From NCBI RefSeq assembly GCF_000282455.1, contig NZ_AKJG01000011.1, positions 1 through 47,150 on the forward strand: a DNA stretch of 47,150 bases, written 5' to 3'. A program made the translations under genes and the position numbers. Source of the DNA: Pseudomonas sp. GM74 (GTDB lineage: Bacteria; Pseudomonadota; Gammaproteobacteria; Pseudomonadales; Pseudomonadaceae). Numbering within the stretch: the stretch's first letter is position 1; every line of letters begins with the position of its first letter. This document shows, piece by piece, positions 24,356 to 34,271 of the stretch. Under the pieces are notes generated by a model, which saw nothing but the letters and a program-made list of their open reading frames with translations, ran no database searches and was not told the origin of the DNA.

Positions 24356-24390
24356 AAAAAAGCCCGCAGGCCTGTAGGGCCGCGGGCTCC
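24356..24390 (-). terminator. terminator of the agmatine deiminase gene
   Basis: On the minus strand a GC-rich stem (outer 7 bp: 24361-24367 with 24382-24388, plus a 4-bp inner helix) is followed by six T. It lies 70-100 bases behind the gene ending at 24459. Confidence 0.78.
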
Positions 24391-24458
24391 GTGCAATCCG
24401 GGAGGCTGATCGACAACCTGAGGGATTTCGCAATCAACTCAAGCTGTTACGACCTCAC

Positions 24459-25565
24459 TCACTCCTTGTGTGGCGCGGGTTGTTGCTGGGTAAGGCAGTG
24501 AATATTGCCGCCCCCCAGTAACAGTTCGCGACCAGGCACCATCACCACTTCGTGCTGTGGGAACAGGTTCTGCAGGATTTCCTTTGCAGGGTCATCCTGC
24601 GGGTCGTCGAAGCTCGGCGCGATGATGCCGCCGTTGACGATCAGGAAGTTCACGTAGGAACCGGCCAGACGAACAGTCGGATTACGTTCCTGCGTACCAT
24701 CGACCGGATCGACACCGGCGCATTCTTCCTCGGTCGCAAACAGCGGACCCGGGATCGGCATCTTGTGCACCGTGAATGGGCGGCCCTTGGCGTCAGTGCT
24801 GCTTTGCAGCACTTTCATCGCCGCCTGGCAGCGCGGGTAGTTCGGGTCCTGTGGATCATCGGTCCAGGCCAGCAGCACTTCGCCCGGGCGCACGTAGCAA
24901 CAGAAGTTATCCACATGGCCATCGGTTTCGTCGTTGAACAAGCCATCCGGCAGCCAGATGATTTTATCCACAGCCAGGTTCGCACTCAGGACCGCTTCGA
25001 TTTCTGCGCGGTCCATGTGCGGGTTGCGATTGCGATTGAGCAGGCACTCTTCGGTGGTGATCAGGGTGCCTTCGCCGTCGACGTGAATCGAACCGCCTTC
25101 CAGCACGAAGCCTTCGGTGCGGTAGCGCGGGCTGCGCTCGATCTCGAGGATCTTGCCGCCAACCTGCGAGTCACGGTTCCATGGCGAATACAGGCCGCCG
25201 TCAAAACCGCCCCAGGCGTTGAAGTCCCAGTTCACGCCACGGACTTCGCCACTGTTGTTGATGACGAAGGTCGGACCGGAGTCGCGGACCCAGGCGTCGT
25301 CGCTGGACATTTCAACCACACGAATATTCGGCACGTCCAGACGGGCACGGGCGTTTTCGTATTGGCCAGCGGAAACCGCCACGGTCACCGGTTCGAAACG
25401 AGCGATCGCCTTGGCCACTGCCACGTGGGCGGCTTGTGCCGGTTTGCCCCCCAGGCGCCAGTTGTCCGGGCGCTCGGGCCAGATCATCCAGGTCTGGGTT
25501 TGGGGTGCCCATTCGGCTGGCATGTAGAAGCCGTCGGCGCGAGGGGTGCTGTTCAACGTGGTCAT
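24459..25565 (-). CDS. aguA: agmatine deiminase
   Basis: 368 aa, exactly the length of P. aeruginosa AguA. It hydrolyses agmatine to N-carbamoylputrescine and ammonia on the arginine-decarboxylase route to putrescine. The catalytic Cys is in [11 protein letters not shown] and falls at residue 357. Other guanidino-modifying-family residues are in [23 protein letters not shown] and [11 protein letters not shown]. aguB (carbamoylputrescine amidohydrolase) is not adjacent here. The gene is preceded by a REP pair, so it may have its own promoter in 25566-25739. Confidence 0.96.
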   Translation of the reverse strand: MTTLNSTPRADGFYMPAEWAPQTQTWMIWPERPDNWRLGGKPAQAAHVAVAKAIARFEPVTVAVSAGQYENARARLDVPNIRVVEMSSDDAWVRDSGPTFVINNSGEVRGVNWDFNAWGGFDGGLYSPWNRDSQVGGKILEIERSPRYRTEGFVLEGGSIHVDGEGTLITTEECLLNRNRNPHMDRAEIEAVLSANLAVDKIIWLPDGLFNDETDGHVDNFCCYVRPGEVLLAWTDDPQDPNYPRCQAAMKVLQSSTDAKGRPFTVHKMPIPGPLFATEEECAGVDPVDGTQERNPTVRLAGSYVNFLIVNGGIIAPSFDDPQDDPAKEILQNLFPQHEVVMVPGRELLLGGGNIHCLTQQQPAPHKE

Positions 25566-25739
25566 GACTCAGGACTCCAGAGTGGCGTTGATGCCTGACA
25601 GAAAAGAAAGCGCATGGGTACACGCCGTGGACTGGTCACTTTATATCCGATAAATATCGGCTTTTAAAGCACCTTACATCCAGACTTACAAAAACATTCA
25701 ATAAAAAGCCGATATCAATCGAACTAACACCCCTGCCCC

Positions 25740-25835
25740 ATGTGGGAGCGGGCTTGCCCGCGAAGACGATACTCCAGGCGCAAGAAATGCTCCGGATGTA
25801 CCGCCCTCTTCGCGAGCAAGCCCGCTCCCACATTG
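25740..25835. repeat. REP pair
   Basis: TGTGGGAGCGGGCTTGCCCG at 25741 is inverted at about 25808-25834 (CGCGAGCAAGCCCGCTCCCA). It lies between the genes starting at 25565 and ending at 25860 on the minus strand. Confidence 0.88.
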
Positions 25836-25859
25836 GCTCGCATTCACAGGTGGGTCGGT

Positions 25860-28772
25860 TTACAACCCTTCCGCCAGCACCTTCGACAGCATGTCCACGA
25901 AGAAGTCCACGCTCTGGCGCGAAGTGACCATCGGCGGCTTGATCTTGAGGATGTTCAGGTAATCGCCGGTCGGCTGCATGAAGATCCCCAGTTCACGCAA
26001 GCGATCGCACAGTGCCGTGGTTTCTTCGGTGGCCGGCTCCAGGGTTTCGCGGTTGCGGATCAGTTCGACGCCCAGGTAGAAACCGGAACCGTGCACCGCC
26101 CCCACTAACGGATGAATATCGATCAACGCTTCGAGGCGCTGCTTGAAGTGGCCGCCAACAACCTGGGCGTTCTCCCAGAGTTTTTCCTCTTGCATCACAT
26201 CCAGCACGGCCATGCCGACCTGGCAACTGACCGGGCTGCCGCCGGCGGACGAGAAGAAGTAACCCTCGGCCTCCAGCGCCTCGGCGATTTCCCGGCGGGT
26301 GATAACCGCGCCCAGTGGCTGACCGTTGCCCATCCCCTTGGCCATGGTGATGATGTCGGGCACCACACCCTGCTCTTCAAAGCCCCAGAAGAAATTGCCC
26401 ATGCGCCCGTAGCCCACCTGCACTTCGTCGGCGATGCACACGCCGCCCCGAGCCCGGACCATCGCATAGACTTGTTTCAAATAGCCTGGCGGCAGCGAGA
26501 TACCGCCGGCATTGCCGTACACCGGTTCACAGATGAAACCGGCCAGTTGGCGTTTTTGCTCGGCGATTTTCGCCAGGTTGTGTTCGACGCTGCGCACATA
26601 ATCCGGCGCACTGTCTGGGCCACGGAATTCACCGCGATAGGTGTTTGGCGCGGTCACCGGGTGCACCCAGTCCGGGCGGCTGCTCAAGGCCTTGGGATTA
26701 TCGGCGATCGAGGTCGACACCGAATCCGCGCCCACCGTCCAGCCATGATAGGCCTCCAGCACGCTAAGCATGTCTCGGCCGCCGCTGTAGGCCCACGCCA
26801 GACGAATCGCCAGGTCGTTGGCCTCGCTCCCGCTGTTGACCAGGAACACCCGATCCATGCCTTCCGGGGACAGCTTCAGCAAACGTTCGGAGAACTCGGC
26901 CACGGCTGCGTAGTTGAAACGCGAGTTGGTGTTGAGCAATGACCACTGGCGGCTGGCGACGGCGGCCATGCGTGGATGACCGTGACCCAATACCGCAACA
27001 TTGTTGAGCATGTCGAGGTAGGAACGGCCCTGCATGTCGATCAGATGGTTGCGCCAGCCGCGTTCGATGCGCGGCGGATCAACGTAATAGTGCTTTTGCG
27101 TACGGGCAAAGCTGGCATCGCGCCGGGCCAACAGGGTCGGTCCGTCGAGCTCCGCTTCGGCATCACAGGCCAGCCCCAGCAATGTTGCCGGTGATGGGCA
27201 CAACGCTTGCCAGGCCGCCGCGCGCGAAGGAGTACAGAACAACGGCGCATTGATCGACACGCCACGGCACAACTGCACGATCAAAGGCCCGCTTACCGAG
27301 CCCAGCACCTGGCCTTTGACCAGGGCCGCGCCGCTGTGCAGCGACGGAGTGACGCCCCAAAGCCGCACACTCAATTGCGGGCCGTCCAGTTGCAGCACGC
27401 CCGCCGATGGGTGATGCACCACCCCGGCAAACGGTGCTTCGACTGCCGTGCCCTGAGGCACACGCAACTCGACGTGCAACGGGCAAGTGTCCGGTTCAGT
27501 GGCGCTGTCCGGGCGTGTGTGGGACAGGCGGTATTGTCCGTAACGACTGGCCGCCAAGCCATGTGCCGCGGCCGCTTCATCCAGCAGGCGCTGATCGACG
27601 CCCTCCTGCTCCCAGTTCCCGGCCTCGAAATGCGGACTGAGCACCCCCAGGTCGATCAATGCGAACTCACGCCCCACCAGGCTCGGCAGCAGCGGCGCGA
27701 AGCCTTCGCTGCCGATGATTGGAAGGTTCTGGCCGACGGCGGTGAGGATCGCCGCTTCCATCAACGCCAACGGCACCGACGTGGCCACACGGAAAATTTC
27801 CCATTCATGGACCAGGTTATCGCGGCTGTAGGCATTGCCCGGATCGATACTGACCTGCTGTTCGCCGCTGAGCACTAACACCGCCGCGCGGGCGACGATC
27901 AGCGGCCACAGCGCCAGCAGTTCTTCGTATTGCAACGGATTGACCGCGTGATACGCCTGGATGGCCGGCAAAATGCAGAACGGATCGCCCTCGCCATGGT
28001 GCAGCAGCGCAGCGCAGGTGACCGACAGATCGGTGATGCGCCAGGTGCGCACCAGGTCGCCGAAATCGATCACGCCTTGCAACTGCCAATGGCGCTGCGC
28101 GTCGCGCTGCCACACCACGTTGTCATCGGTGATGTCCATGTGAATGGCCTGCACCGGCAGCTTGGCTTCCAGCGGCTGCAAATGCCGCTCGGCTTGTGCG
28201 GACGCGTCGACGATCAGTTTGCGCCGGGCCTCATCCTTGATCACCGGCAGCAAGTGCGCGATCAGGGCGTGAGCGTGGCGGGCGTCCCATTGCAGGGTTC
28301 GCACCAGGCCCGGATGGTCGAAATCCGCCAGGGCCAGGTCCATTTCACCGCACAGGCGACCGAAGCCGGACACCACCGTCGGGTTGAAACGACCGAGGCT
28401 CGTCAGCGGCTGGCCTTCGATGTAGTCGAGCAGGCGAACGTGCACCGCCTGGCCACCGACGTCCAGAGATAGCAGGTCTGCACCGTTTGTCGCAGGAATA
28501 ACACGCGGCACATGGACATCGGGGTGCGCGCCCAAGTGCTTGAGCCCGGCATGCTGTGCCTGAAGCTCAACGACCGAGTAGTCGCCACGGCATATTTTCA
28601 GGACGAAACGTCCCCGCTCGCTGTCGACGCGGTAGTTCAGGTCTTGCTGGCTGCCGAGGGCCTGCAGTCTGCCGCTGAACCCGTAATGCTCTTGCAGCAG
28701 CTCTAGCGCTTGCTCCGCAGACACCTGCGGGCTGGGCAAACTGGCGCGATGAATCAGCGTGGCGAGCGGCAT
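25860..28772 (-). CDS. fusion: APH-like kinase, middle domain, class III aminotransferase
   Basis: 970 aa in three parts. Residues about 20-330 form an aminoglycoside phosphotransferase-like kinase with QAIHMDITDDNVVW (catalytic loop) and VIDFGDLVRTW (metal site). About 430-540 form a beta-rich middle domain (GTAVEAPFAGVVHHPSAG) like a peptidase M23 or lipoyl-type hairpin. About 570-970 form a PLP-dependent class III aminotransferase with NSGSEANDLAIRLA, IADEVQVGYGRMG and the PLP Lys at about 812 (ITMAKGMGNG). It resembles proteins pairing a hydroxylysine-kinase-like and a phospho-lyase-like domain, which would phosphorylate then eliminate an amino alcohol. The actual substrate is unknown. 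Confidence 0.9.
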   Translation of the reverse strand: MPLATLIHRASLPSPQVSAEQALELLQEHYGFSGRLQALGSQQDLNYRVDSERGRFVLKICRGDYSVVELQAQHAGLKHLGAHPDVHVPRVIPATNGADLLSLDVGGQAVHVRLLDYIEGQPLTSLGRFNPTVVSGFGRLCGEMDLALADFDHPGLVRTLQWDARHAHALIAHLLPVIKDEARRKLIVDASAQAERHLQPLEAKLPVQAIHMDITDDNVVWQRDAQRHWQLQGVIDFGDLVRTWRITDLSVTCAALLHHGEGDPFCILPAIQAYHAVNPLQYEELLALWPLIVARAAVLVLSGEQQVSIDPGNAYSRDNLVHEWEIFRVATSVPLALMEAAILTAVGQNLPIIGSEGFAPLLPSLVGREFALIDLGVLSPHFEAGNWEQEGVDQRLLDEAAAAHGLAASRYGQYRLSHTRPDSATEPDTCPLHVELRVPQGTAVEAPFAGVVHHPSAGVLQLDGPQLSVRLWGVTPSLHSGAALVKGQVLGSVSGPLIVQLCRGVSINAPLFCTPSRAAAWQALCPSPATLLGLACDAEAELDGPTLLARRDASFARTQKHYYVDPPRIERGWRNHLIDMQGRSYLDMLNNVAVLGHGHPRMAAVASRQWSLLNTNSRFNYAAVAEFSERLLKLSPEGMDRVFLVNSGSEANDLAIRLAWAYSGGRDMLSVLEAYHGWTVGADSVSTSIADNPKALSSRPDWVHPVTAPNTYRGEFRGPDSAPDYVRSVEHNLAKIAEQKRQLAGFICEPVYGNAGGISLPPGYLKQVYAMVRARGGVCIADEVQVGYGRMGNFFWGFEEQGVVPDIITMAKGMGNGQPLGAVITRREIAEALEAEGYFFSSAGGSPVSCQVGMAVLDVMQEEKLWENAQVVGGHFKQRLEALIDIHPLVGAVHGSGFYLGVELIRNRETLEPATEETTALCDRLRELGIFMQPTGDYLNILKIKPPMVTSRQSVDFFVDMLSKVLAEGL

Positions 28773-28962
28773 ACAACAACCCCTGAAAATTTATTAGGCA
28801 CCTATATCGCCACTGGTTCGGGCGATACGCAACCCCCCGGAACCGGTAATGGTCATTTGCAGGGGCTGGAACAGGTCGGTAGTTTTTTACTTGAGCACTC
28901 GCCCCGATCAGCGCTTTGCGCAAGAATGGCGACCATTAAACGCCCACTGCTGGAGAGCCACC

Positions 28963-29508
28963 ATGAATGTAGTGACCACCGACCTGCCCGGTATTCTGAT
29001 CCTCGAACCCAAGGTCTTTGGCGACGAACGTGGTTTCTTCTATGAGAGCTTCAACGCCAGGGCTTTCGCAGAAGCCACCGGTCTGGACACTCAGTTCGTT
29101 CAGGACAACCACTCCCGTTCGCAAAAGGGCGTGTTGCGTGGCTTGCATTACCAACTGACGAACACACAAGGCAAACTGGTTCGTGTCACAGCCGGTGAAG
29201 TGCTCGACGTTGCCGTGGACATCCGCCGCAGTTCGCCTCATTTCGGCAAATCGGTTGCAGTGGTCCTGTCCGCCGACAACCATCGCCAGATCTGGATTCC
29301 GGAAGGCTTTGCCCACGGTTTCGTGGTGCTGAGCGATTTCGCCGAGTTCCTCTACAAAACCACCGATTACTACACCCCGTCCGCCGAGCGCAGCATTCGC
29401 TGGGACGACCCGGACCTGGCTATCGATTGGCAACTGGAAGGCACGCCGCAGCTGTCGGCAAAGGACCAGGCCGCTGCATTCCTCAAGGACGCCGAAGTCT
29501 TCGCCTGA
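28963..29508 (+). CDS. rmlC: dTDP-4-dehydrorhamnose 3,5-epimerase
   Basis: 181 aa from the ATG at 28963, with GGAGAG 6 bases upstream; upstream in-frame ATGs are not conserved-looking. A cupin enzyme that epimerises the keto sugar in dTDP-L-rhamnose synthesis. FGDERGFFYESFN, QDNHSRSQKGVLRGLHYQ and PEGFAHGFVVLSD hold the family's His and Asp residues. rmlB, rmlD and rmlA are absent on its left, so rmlC stands alone, but its neighbour on the right is dctB, as I remember for P. aeruginosa. Confidence 0.95.
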   Translation: MNVVTTDLPGILILEPKVFGDERGFFYESFNARAFAEATGLDTQFVQDNHSRSQKGVLRGLHYQLTNTQGKLVRVTAGEVLDVAVDIRRSSPHFGKSVAVVLSADNHRQIWIPEGFAHGFVVLSDFAEFLYKTTDYYTPSAERSIRWDDPDLAIDWQLEGTPQLSAKDQAAAFLKDAEVFA

Positions 29509-29605
29509 TAACCCGGTGCAAGCTTCAGCGCAAAAACGCGCCTGACCCACAGCGCGCAGACTGCGCCCGCAAGCCTAGGCATAATGCGCCTGTACCCACA
29601 GGCGC

Positions 29606-31423
29606 ATGCTGCTCATGAAACCGACTCTCCCCCCCAGACCCCGTTGGCGCAGCCTGGCCCTGCTGGCACTGTGCCTGGCGCCGTTGCTGTGGCCCCTGGA
29701 GCATCTGGCCGAGCGCTATTACCGCAGCGAACTGGCCAGCCAGAATCGTCAGACCCTCGACCTCTATGTCGCCAACCTGTTGGGCACCCTGCACCGCTAT
29801 GAAGTGTTGCCGCAAATCCTCGGCGACCTGCCGGCCCTGCGCGCTGTTGTCGGTGCACCGGACGATGGCGTCACCCAAGGCAACGCCAACCGCCTGCTGA
29901 AAAACATCGCCACCCAGACCGGTGCCGAAGTCATGTACCTGATGGACACCACCGGCAAGACCCTGGCGGCCTCCAACTGGGACAAGCACGACAGTTTCGT
30001 CGGGCGCAATTTTTCCTTCCGGCCGTATTTCAGTGAAGCCATGGCCGGGCGGCTCGGGCGTTTTTTCGGCCTGGGCACGACCTCCGCCAAGCGCGGATAC
30101 TTCTTCGCCGCCGGCGTGCGTGACGGCGAAAAAATCATAGGCGTGCTGGTGGTCAAGGTCGACCTCGACCACACCGAAAGCCTCTGGGGCAAAACCCCGG
30201 AACAACTGCTGCTGACCGACCACAACGGCGTGGTCATTCTCACCTCGCGACCGGAGTGGCGATTCCGCTCGACCCGTCCGTTGAGCGAGGAGGAAAGCAA
30301 GGCCATCACGGCGATCCAGCCCTATCCAACCCGCGAGCCCAAACCGCTGGAGCTCAACCCCAATGCCTGGCTGACCCAGACCCAACAGATCGCCGAAACC
30401 GGCTGGAATGTCAGCATCCTCGCCCCGCGCACCTTGATCGACCGCCCGGTGCGCACGGTGGTGGCCATCGGCGGTGCAACGCTGCTGGTGTTGATGCTGT
30501 TGCTTGGCCTGATGATGCAGCGCCGTCGCCATTACCTCGAGCGCATTGCTTTCGAAGCCAAGGCCCGCCGCGAGCTGGAGGGCCGGGTCGCCGAGCGCAC
30601 CAGCGATCTCGAGGGCCTGAACCGGCGTCTGAAACAGGAAGTGCTGGAACGCGAACAGGCTCAGCAGGAGCTGGTACGCGCCCAGGATGATCTGGTGCAG
30701 GCCGGTAAATTGTCGGCACTGGGCACCATGTCGGCGAGCATCAGCCATGAACTCAATCAGCCGCTGGCAGCGATTCGCAGCTACGCGGAAAACGCCGAAG
30801 TGTTGCTCGATCACCAGCGCACCGACGATGCCCGCGGCAACCTCAAGCTGATCAGCGAATTGACCGGGCGCATGGCCTCGATCATCGCCCACCTGCGCGC
30901 CTTTGCCCGTCGCGACCGACATGCCCCGGAAAGCGTCGCCCTGCAACCGGCGCTGGACGATGCCCTGGCCTTGCTGGCCAAGCGTCGACGCAGCATGGAA
31001 GTCGAGCTGATCCGCGACTTGCCCGCCGCCACCCTGTGGGTCGAGGCCGGGGAAACCCGACTGCGCCAGGTACTCGGCAATCTGCTGGCCAACGCCCTGG
31101 ATGCCCTGACGGAAAAAGGCCCGCCTCGTAAACTCTGGTTGAGTGCCCAATCCACGGCCGAGGGCGTCAACCTGTACATTCGCGACAACGGCCCCGGCTT
31201 TTGCATGGAAGCCCTTGGGCGCGCCAGCGAGCCGTTCTACACCACCAAGACCCGCACCCAGGGCCTCGGTCTGGGGCTGGCGATTTGCGAAACCCTGATG
31301 CGCGCCTTCGGCGGTGAACTGTCGTTCGCCAACCACAAGGAGGGCGGCGCCCTGATTACCCTGAAGCTGCGCGCAGGCGCACCGGGCGTGAGCCTGCAAC
31401 CGTCCGAGGACCGAAGTGCATGA
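29606..31423 (+). CDS. dctB: sensor histidine kinase DctB
   Basis: 605 aa; an ATG three codons later (29615) is an equally good start. Hydrophobic helices at about 17-34 and 287-310 enclose a periplasmic sensor region with GRNFSFRPYF and RGYFFAAGV, the PAS-like dicarboxylate-binding fold of DctB. A coiled coil (about 320-370) leads to the H-box SISHELNQPLAAIRSYAENA, then N-box NLLANALDAL, GLGLGLAICE and a G-rich ATP lid. It senses C4-dicarboxylates and phosphorylates DctD. The TGA overlaps the dctD ATG. Synteny rmlC-dctB-dctD supports the name. Confidence 0.9.
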   Translation: MLLMKPTLPPRPRWRSLALLALCLAPLLWPLEHLAERYYRSELASQNRQTLDLYVANLLGTLHRYEVLPQILGDLPALRAVVGAPDDGVTQGNANRLLKNIATQTGAEVMYLMDTTGKTLAASNWDKHDSFVGRNFSFRPYFSEAMAGRLGRFFGLGTTSAKRGYFFAAGVRDGEKIIGVLVVKVDLDHTESLWGKTPEQLLLTDHNGVVILTSRPEWRFRSTRPLSEEESKAITAIQPYPTREPKPLELNPNAWLTQTQQIAETGWNVSILAPRTLIDRPVRTVVAIGGATLLVLMLLLGLMMQRRRHYLERIAFEAKARRELEGRVAERTSDLEGLNRRLKQEVLEREQAQQELVRAQDDLVQAGKLSALGTMSASISHELNQPLAAIRSYAENAEVLLDHQRTDDARGNLKLISELTGRMASIIAHLRAFARRDRHAPESVALQPALDDALALLAKRRRSMEVELIRDLPAATLWVEAGETRLRQVLGNLLANALDALTEKGPPRKLWLSAQSTAEGVNLYIRDNGPGFCMEALGRASEPFYTTKTRTQGLGLGLAICETLMRAFGGELSFANHKEGGALITLKLRAGAPGVSLQPSEDRSA

Positions 31424-32814
31424 CCATCGACAACCGCATTCAGGTCGTGTTGATCGACGACGATCCCCACTTGCGCCAGGCCTTGAGCCAGACGCTGGAT
31501 CTGGCGGGCCTGAAAATCCTGCCGCTGGCTGAAGCCAAAGGCCTGGCCGCGCAACTTGAACGCGACTGGCCGGGGGTGGTGGTCAGCGACATCCGCATGC
31601 CCGGCATGGACGGTCTCGAATTGTTGACCGAACTGCATGCCCAGGACCCTGAGCTACCCGTGCTGCTGATCACCGGTCACGGCGATGTGCCGCTGGCGGT
31701 GCAGGCCATGCGCGCCGGAGCCTATGACTTTCTGGAAAAGCCCTTCGCCAGCGACGCCCTGCTCGACAGCGTGCGCCGCGCATTGGCCCTGCGCCGGCTG
31801 GTGCTGGACAACCGCAGCCTGCGGCTGGCCTTGAGCGACCGCAACGAGCTGAGCACGCGGCTGGTTGGCCACTCACCTTCGATGCTGCGCCTGCGCGAGC
31901 AGATCGGTGCACTGGCCGCGACCAGGGCCGACGTGCTGATCCTCGGCGAAACCGGCGCCGGCAAAGAAGTCGTGGCCCGGGCGCTGCACGATTTATCGAG
32001 TCGCCGTAACGGACCGTTCGTAGCCATCAACGCCGGTGCCCTGGCCGAATCAGTGGTTGAAAGCGAGCTGTTCGGTCACGAGCCCGGCGCCTTCACCGGC
32101 GCGCAGAAACGCCGCATCGGCAAGTTCGAATTCGCCAATGGCGGCACGCTGTTCCTCGATGAAATCGAAAGCATGAGCCTGGATGTGCAGGTCAAGTTGC
32201 TGCGCTTGCTGCAAGAGCGGGTGGTCGAACGCCTGGGCGGCAATCAACTGATCCCGCTGGACATCCGCATCATCGCCGCGACCAAGGAAGACCTGCGCCA
32301 GGCGGCGGATCAAGGGCGTTTCCGTGCCGACCTGTATTACCGCCTGAACGTCGCGCCGCTACGGATTCCACCGCTGCGCGAACGGGGCGAAGATGCGCTG
32401 ATGCTGTTCCAGCATTTTGCCGATGAAGCCAGTGCCCGCCACGGTTTGCCGCCCCATGAACTGCAACCGGGGCAACGTGCTCTGCTGCTGCGCCACACCT
32501 GGCCCGGCAACGTGCGTGAGCTGCAAAATGCCGCCGAGCGTTTCGCCCTCGGTCTGGAACTGGCCCTCGACAACAGCACGCCGCAAGGCGGCGCTGGCAA
32601 CAGGCTCGACGTCGTCAGCGGCGGTTTGAGCGAGCAGGTGGAGAACTTCGAAAAAACCCTCATCGCCGCCGAACTGGCACGCTCCCACAGCTCGGTGCGC
32701 AGCGTCGCCGAAGCCCTCGGGATTCCACGCAAGACCCTGCACGACAAACTGCGCAAGCACGGTCTGAGTTTCGCCGACAGTGGTGCCTCGGCCCACCCTG
32801 ACGATCTCGACTGA
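31420..32814 (+). CDS. dctD: sigma-54-dependent response regulator DctD
   Basis: 464 aa. The receiver domain has phospho-Asp57 (VVVSDIRMPG) and acidic Asp13-15. The AAA+ domain has ILGETGAGKE, the sigma-54 contact loop GAFTGA, and TLFLDEIES as Walker B. A Fis-type helix-turn-helix ends the protein (VRSVAEALGIPRKTLHDKL). Phosphorylated DctD activates sigma-54 promoters of dicarboxylate transporters. ATGA overlap with dctB couples translation. The transporter genes dctPQM are not in the next positions. Confidence 0.92.
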   Translation: MTIDNRIQVVLIDDDPHLRQALSQTLDLAGLKILPLAEAKGLAAQLERDWPGVVVSDIRMPGMDGLELLTELHAQDPELPVLLITGHGDVPLAVQAMRAGAYDFLEKPFASDALLDSVRRALALRRLVLDNRSLRLALSDRNELSTRLVGHSPSMLRLREQIGALAATRADVLILGETGAGKEVVARALHDLSSRRNGPFVAINAGALAESVVESELFGHEPGAFTGAQKRRIGKFEFANGGTLFLDEIESMSLDVQVKLLRLLQERVVERLGGNQLIPLDIRIIAATKEDLRQAADQGRFRADLYYRLNVAPLRIPPLRERGEDALMLFQHFADEASARHGLPPHELQPGQRALLLRHTWPGNVRELQNAAERFALGLELALDNSTPQGGAGNRLDVVSGGLSEQVENFEKTLIAAELARSHSSVRSVAEALGIPRKTLHDKLRKHGLSFADSGASAHPDDLD

Positions 32815-32854
32815 GTTACCGTCCAATCATCCACTTCAAGCAAGAGGCCCCTGA

Positions 32855-33310
32855 ATGAGCCGCGACAGTCGACAACTGGAATCCGTTCTCCATCACGACA
32901 TTCCCCTCACCCGGGACATGGGCCTCAAAGTGCTCGACTGGCATGACCAGCAACTGCGCCTGTACTTGCCGCTGGAAGCCAACGTCAACCACAAGAGCAC
33001 CATGTTCGGCGGCAGCCTGTATTGCGGCGCGGTCCTGGCCGGTTGGGGCTGGCTGCATCTGCGCCTCAAGGAAGAAGGCATTACCGACGGGCACATCGTG
33101 ATTCAGGAAGGGCAGATCAGCTATCCGCTGCCGGTGACGGGGGATGCCAACGCCATTTGCCAGGCGCCGGACCCGGTGATCTGGAAGAAATTCCTGACCA
33201 CCTTCCAGCGATACAGCCGAGCGCGGTTGACGCTGCATACACGGGTCGTCAATGAAGGCCGTGATGAGGATGCGGTGAGGTTTGTCGGGCAGTACGTGTT
33301 GCACCGCTGA
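32855..33310 (+). CDS. YiiD-C type thioesterase-like protein
   Basis: 151 aa hot-dog fold protein. HDIPLTRDMGLKVLDW opens it, and NHKSTMFGGSLYCGAVLAGWGW is the helix-bearing motif of the putative thioesterase family found at the C-terminus of E. coli YiiD. AGAGG precedes the ATG. Likely hydrolyses an acyl thioester, substrate unknown. It sits 40 bases behind dctD and may be read through from it. Confidence 0.85.
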   Translation: MSRDSRQLESVLHHDIPLTRDMGLKVLDWHDQQLRLYLPLEANVNHKSTMFGGSLYCGAVLAGWGWLHLRLKEEGITDGHIVIQEGQISYPLPVTGDANAICQAPDPVIWKKFLTTFQRYSRARLTLHTRVVNEGRDEDAVRFVGQYVLHR

Positions 33311-33331
33311 ACTTCAGATCGGCAAGAAACC

Positions 33332-33433
33332 CTGTGGCGAGGGAGCTTGCTCCCGCCAGGCTACGCAGTAGCCGCTAGAAAGCATTGGGGCCGCTTCGCG
33401 ACCCGACGGGAGCAAGCTCCCTCGCCACAAACA
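33332..33433. repeat. REP pair, GAGGGAGCTTGCTCCC variant
   Basis: CCTGTGGCGAGGGAGCTTGC at 33332 is inverted at about 33407-33433. The core differs from the GGGAGCGGGCTTGC pairs elsewhere in the window. Confidence 0.85.
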
Positions 33434-33443
33434 GGTGTGAATC

Positions 33444-34271
33444 TCAGGAGCGTGCCAATTCCAGCAGCTTCTCCCGCCAGGCCGCCTTCGCCGGCAACGC
33501 CAGGAAGAACGTATTCAACAACGACTCCCGTGCCGGATAGCTGAACGGCTCACCGCTCAACTCCAGCACCTCACCGCCCGCGCCTTCCAGCACGCCTTGC
33601 GCTGCCGCCGTGTCCCATTGGGAAGTCAGTGCCAGGCGCGGATAGCAATCCGCTGCCCCTTCGGCCACCAGGCAAAACTTCAACGAACTGCCGATACTGG
33701 TCAGTTGCAGCTCGCCAAGGCTGGCGCTCAACCCGGCCAGCAAACGCTCTTGCTCCGGGCTCGAATGGCGACGGCTGGCCACCACGGTGAACGACTCGCC
33801 GGGCGCTAATGCATCACGCACCTTGATCGCCACGGGCGTGCCACCTTTATCGCCGCGCCAGGCGCCGAGTCCCGCTCCACCGACGTAAAAACGCCCGTTG
33901 GTCGGCATCGACACCACACCGAACACCACCCGACCGTTTTCGATCAAGGCGATGTTGACGGTGAACTCTTCGCTGCCGCTGATGAATTCCTTGGTGCCAT
34001 CCAGTGGATCGACCAGCCACCAGCGCTGCCATCCGGCACGCACGCCCTGGGGAATGTTGGCGTCTTCCTCGGAGAGCACCGGGATGCTCGGGTCGAGCGC
34101 CGTCAGCCCGGCCAGAATCACGTGGTGAGCGGCCAGGTCGGCAGCGGTCACCGGCGAATCATCAGCCTTTGCCGTGACGGCGGTGCCCGTGCGCCAGAAC
34201 GGCAGGATCGCATCACCGGCCCGCAAGGCCAGTTCAATCACCGATGCCATCATCGGATGTGGGAAATTCAT
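33444..34271 (-). CDS. cysQ: 3'(2'),5'-bisphosphate nucleotidase
   Basis: 275 aa. Removes the 3'-phosphate from pAp/PAPS, linked to sulfate assimilation. SEED (67-70) and DPLDGTKEF (88-96) hold the Li+-sensitive metal-binding residues, and TSQWDTAAAQ the C-terminal Asp of the inositol-monophosphatase superfamily. Its ATG overlaps the stop of nudE (TAATG), so the two are one transcript. The nudE-cysQ-yrfG group is conserved in Pseudomonas as I recall. Confidence 0.95.
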   Translation of the reverse strand: MNFPHPMMASVIELALRAGDAILPFWRTGTAVTAKADDSPVTAADLAAHHVILAGLTALDPSIPVLSEEDANIPQGVRAGWQRWWLVDPLDGTKEFISGSEEFTVNIALIENGRVVFGVVSMPTNGRFYVGGAGLGAWRGDKGGTPVAIKVRDALAPGESFTVVASRRHSSPEQERLLAGLSASLGELQLTSIGSSLKFCLVAEGAADCYPRLALTSQWDTAAAQGVLEGAGGEVLELSGEPFSYPARESLLNTFFLALPAKAAWREKLLELARS

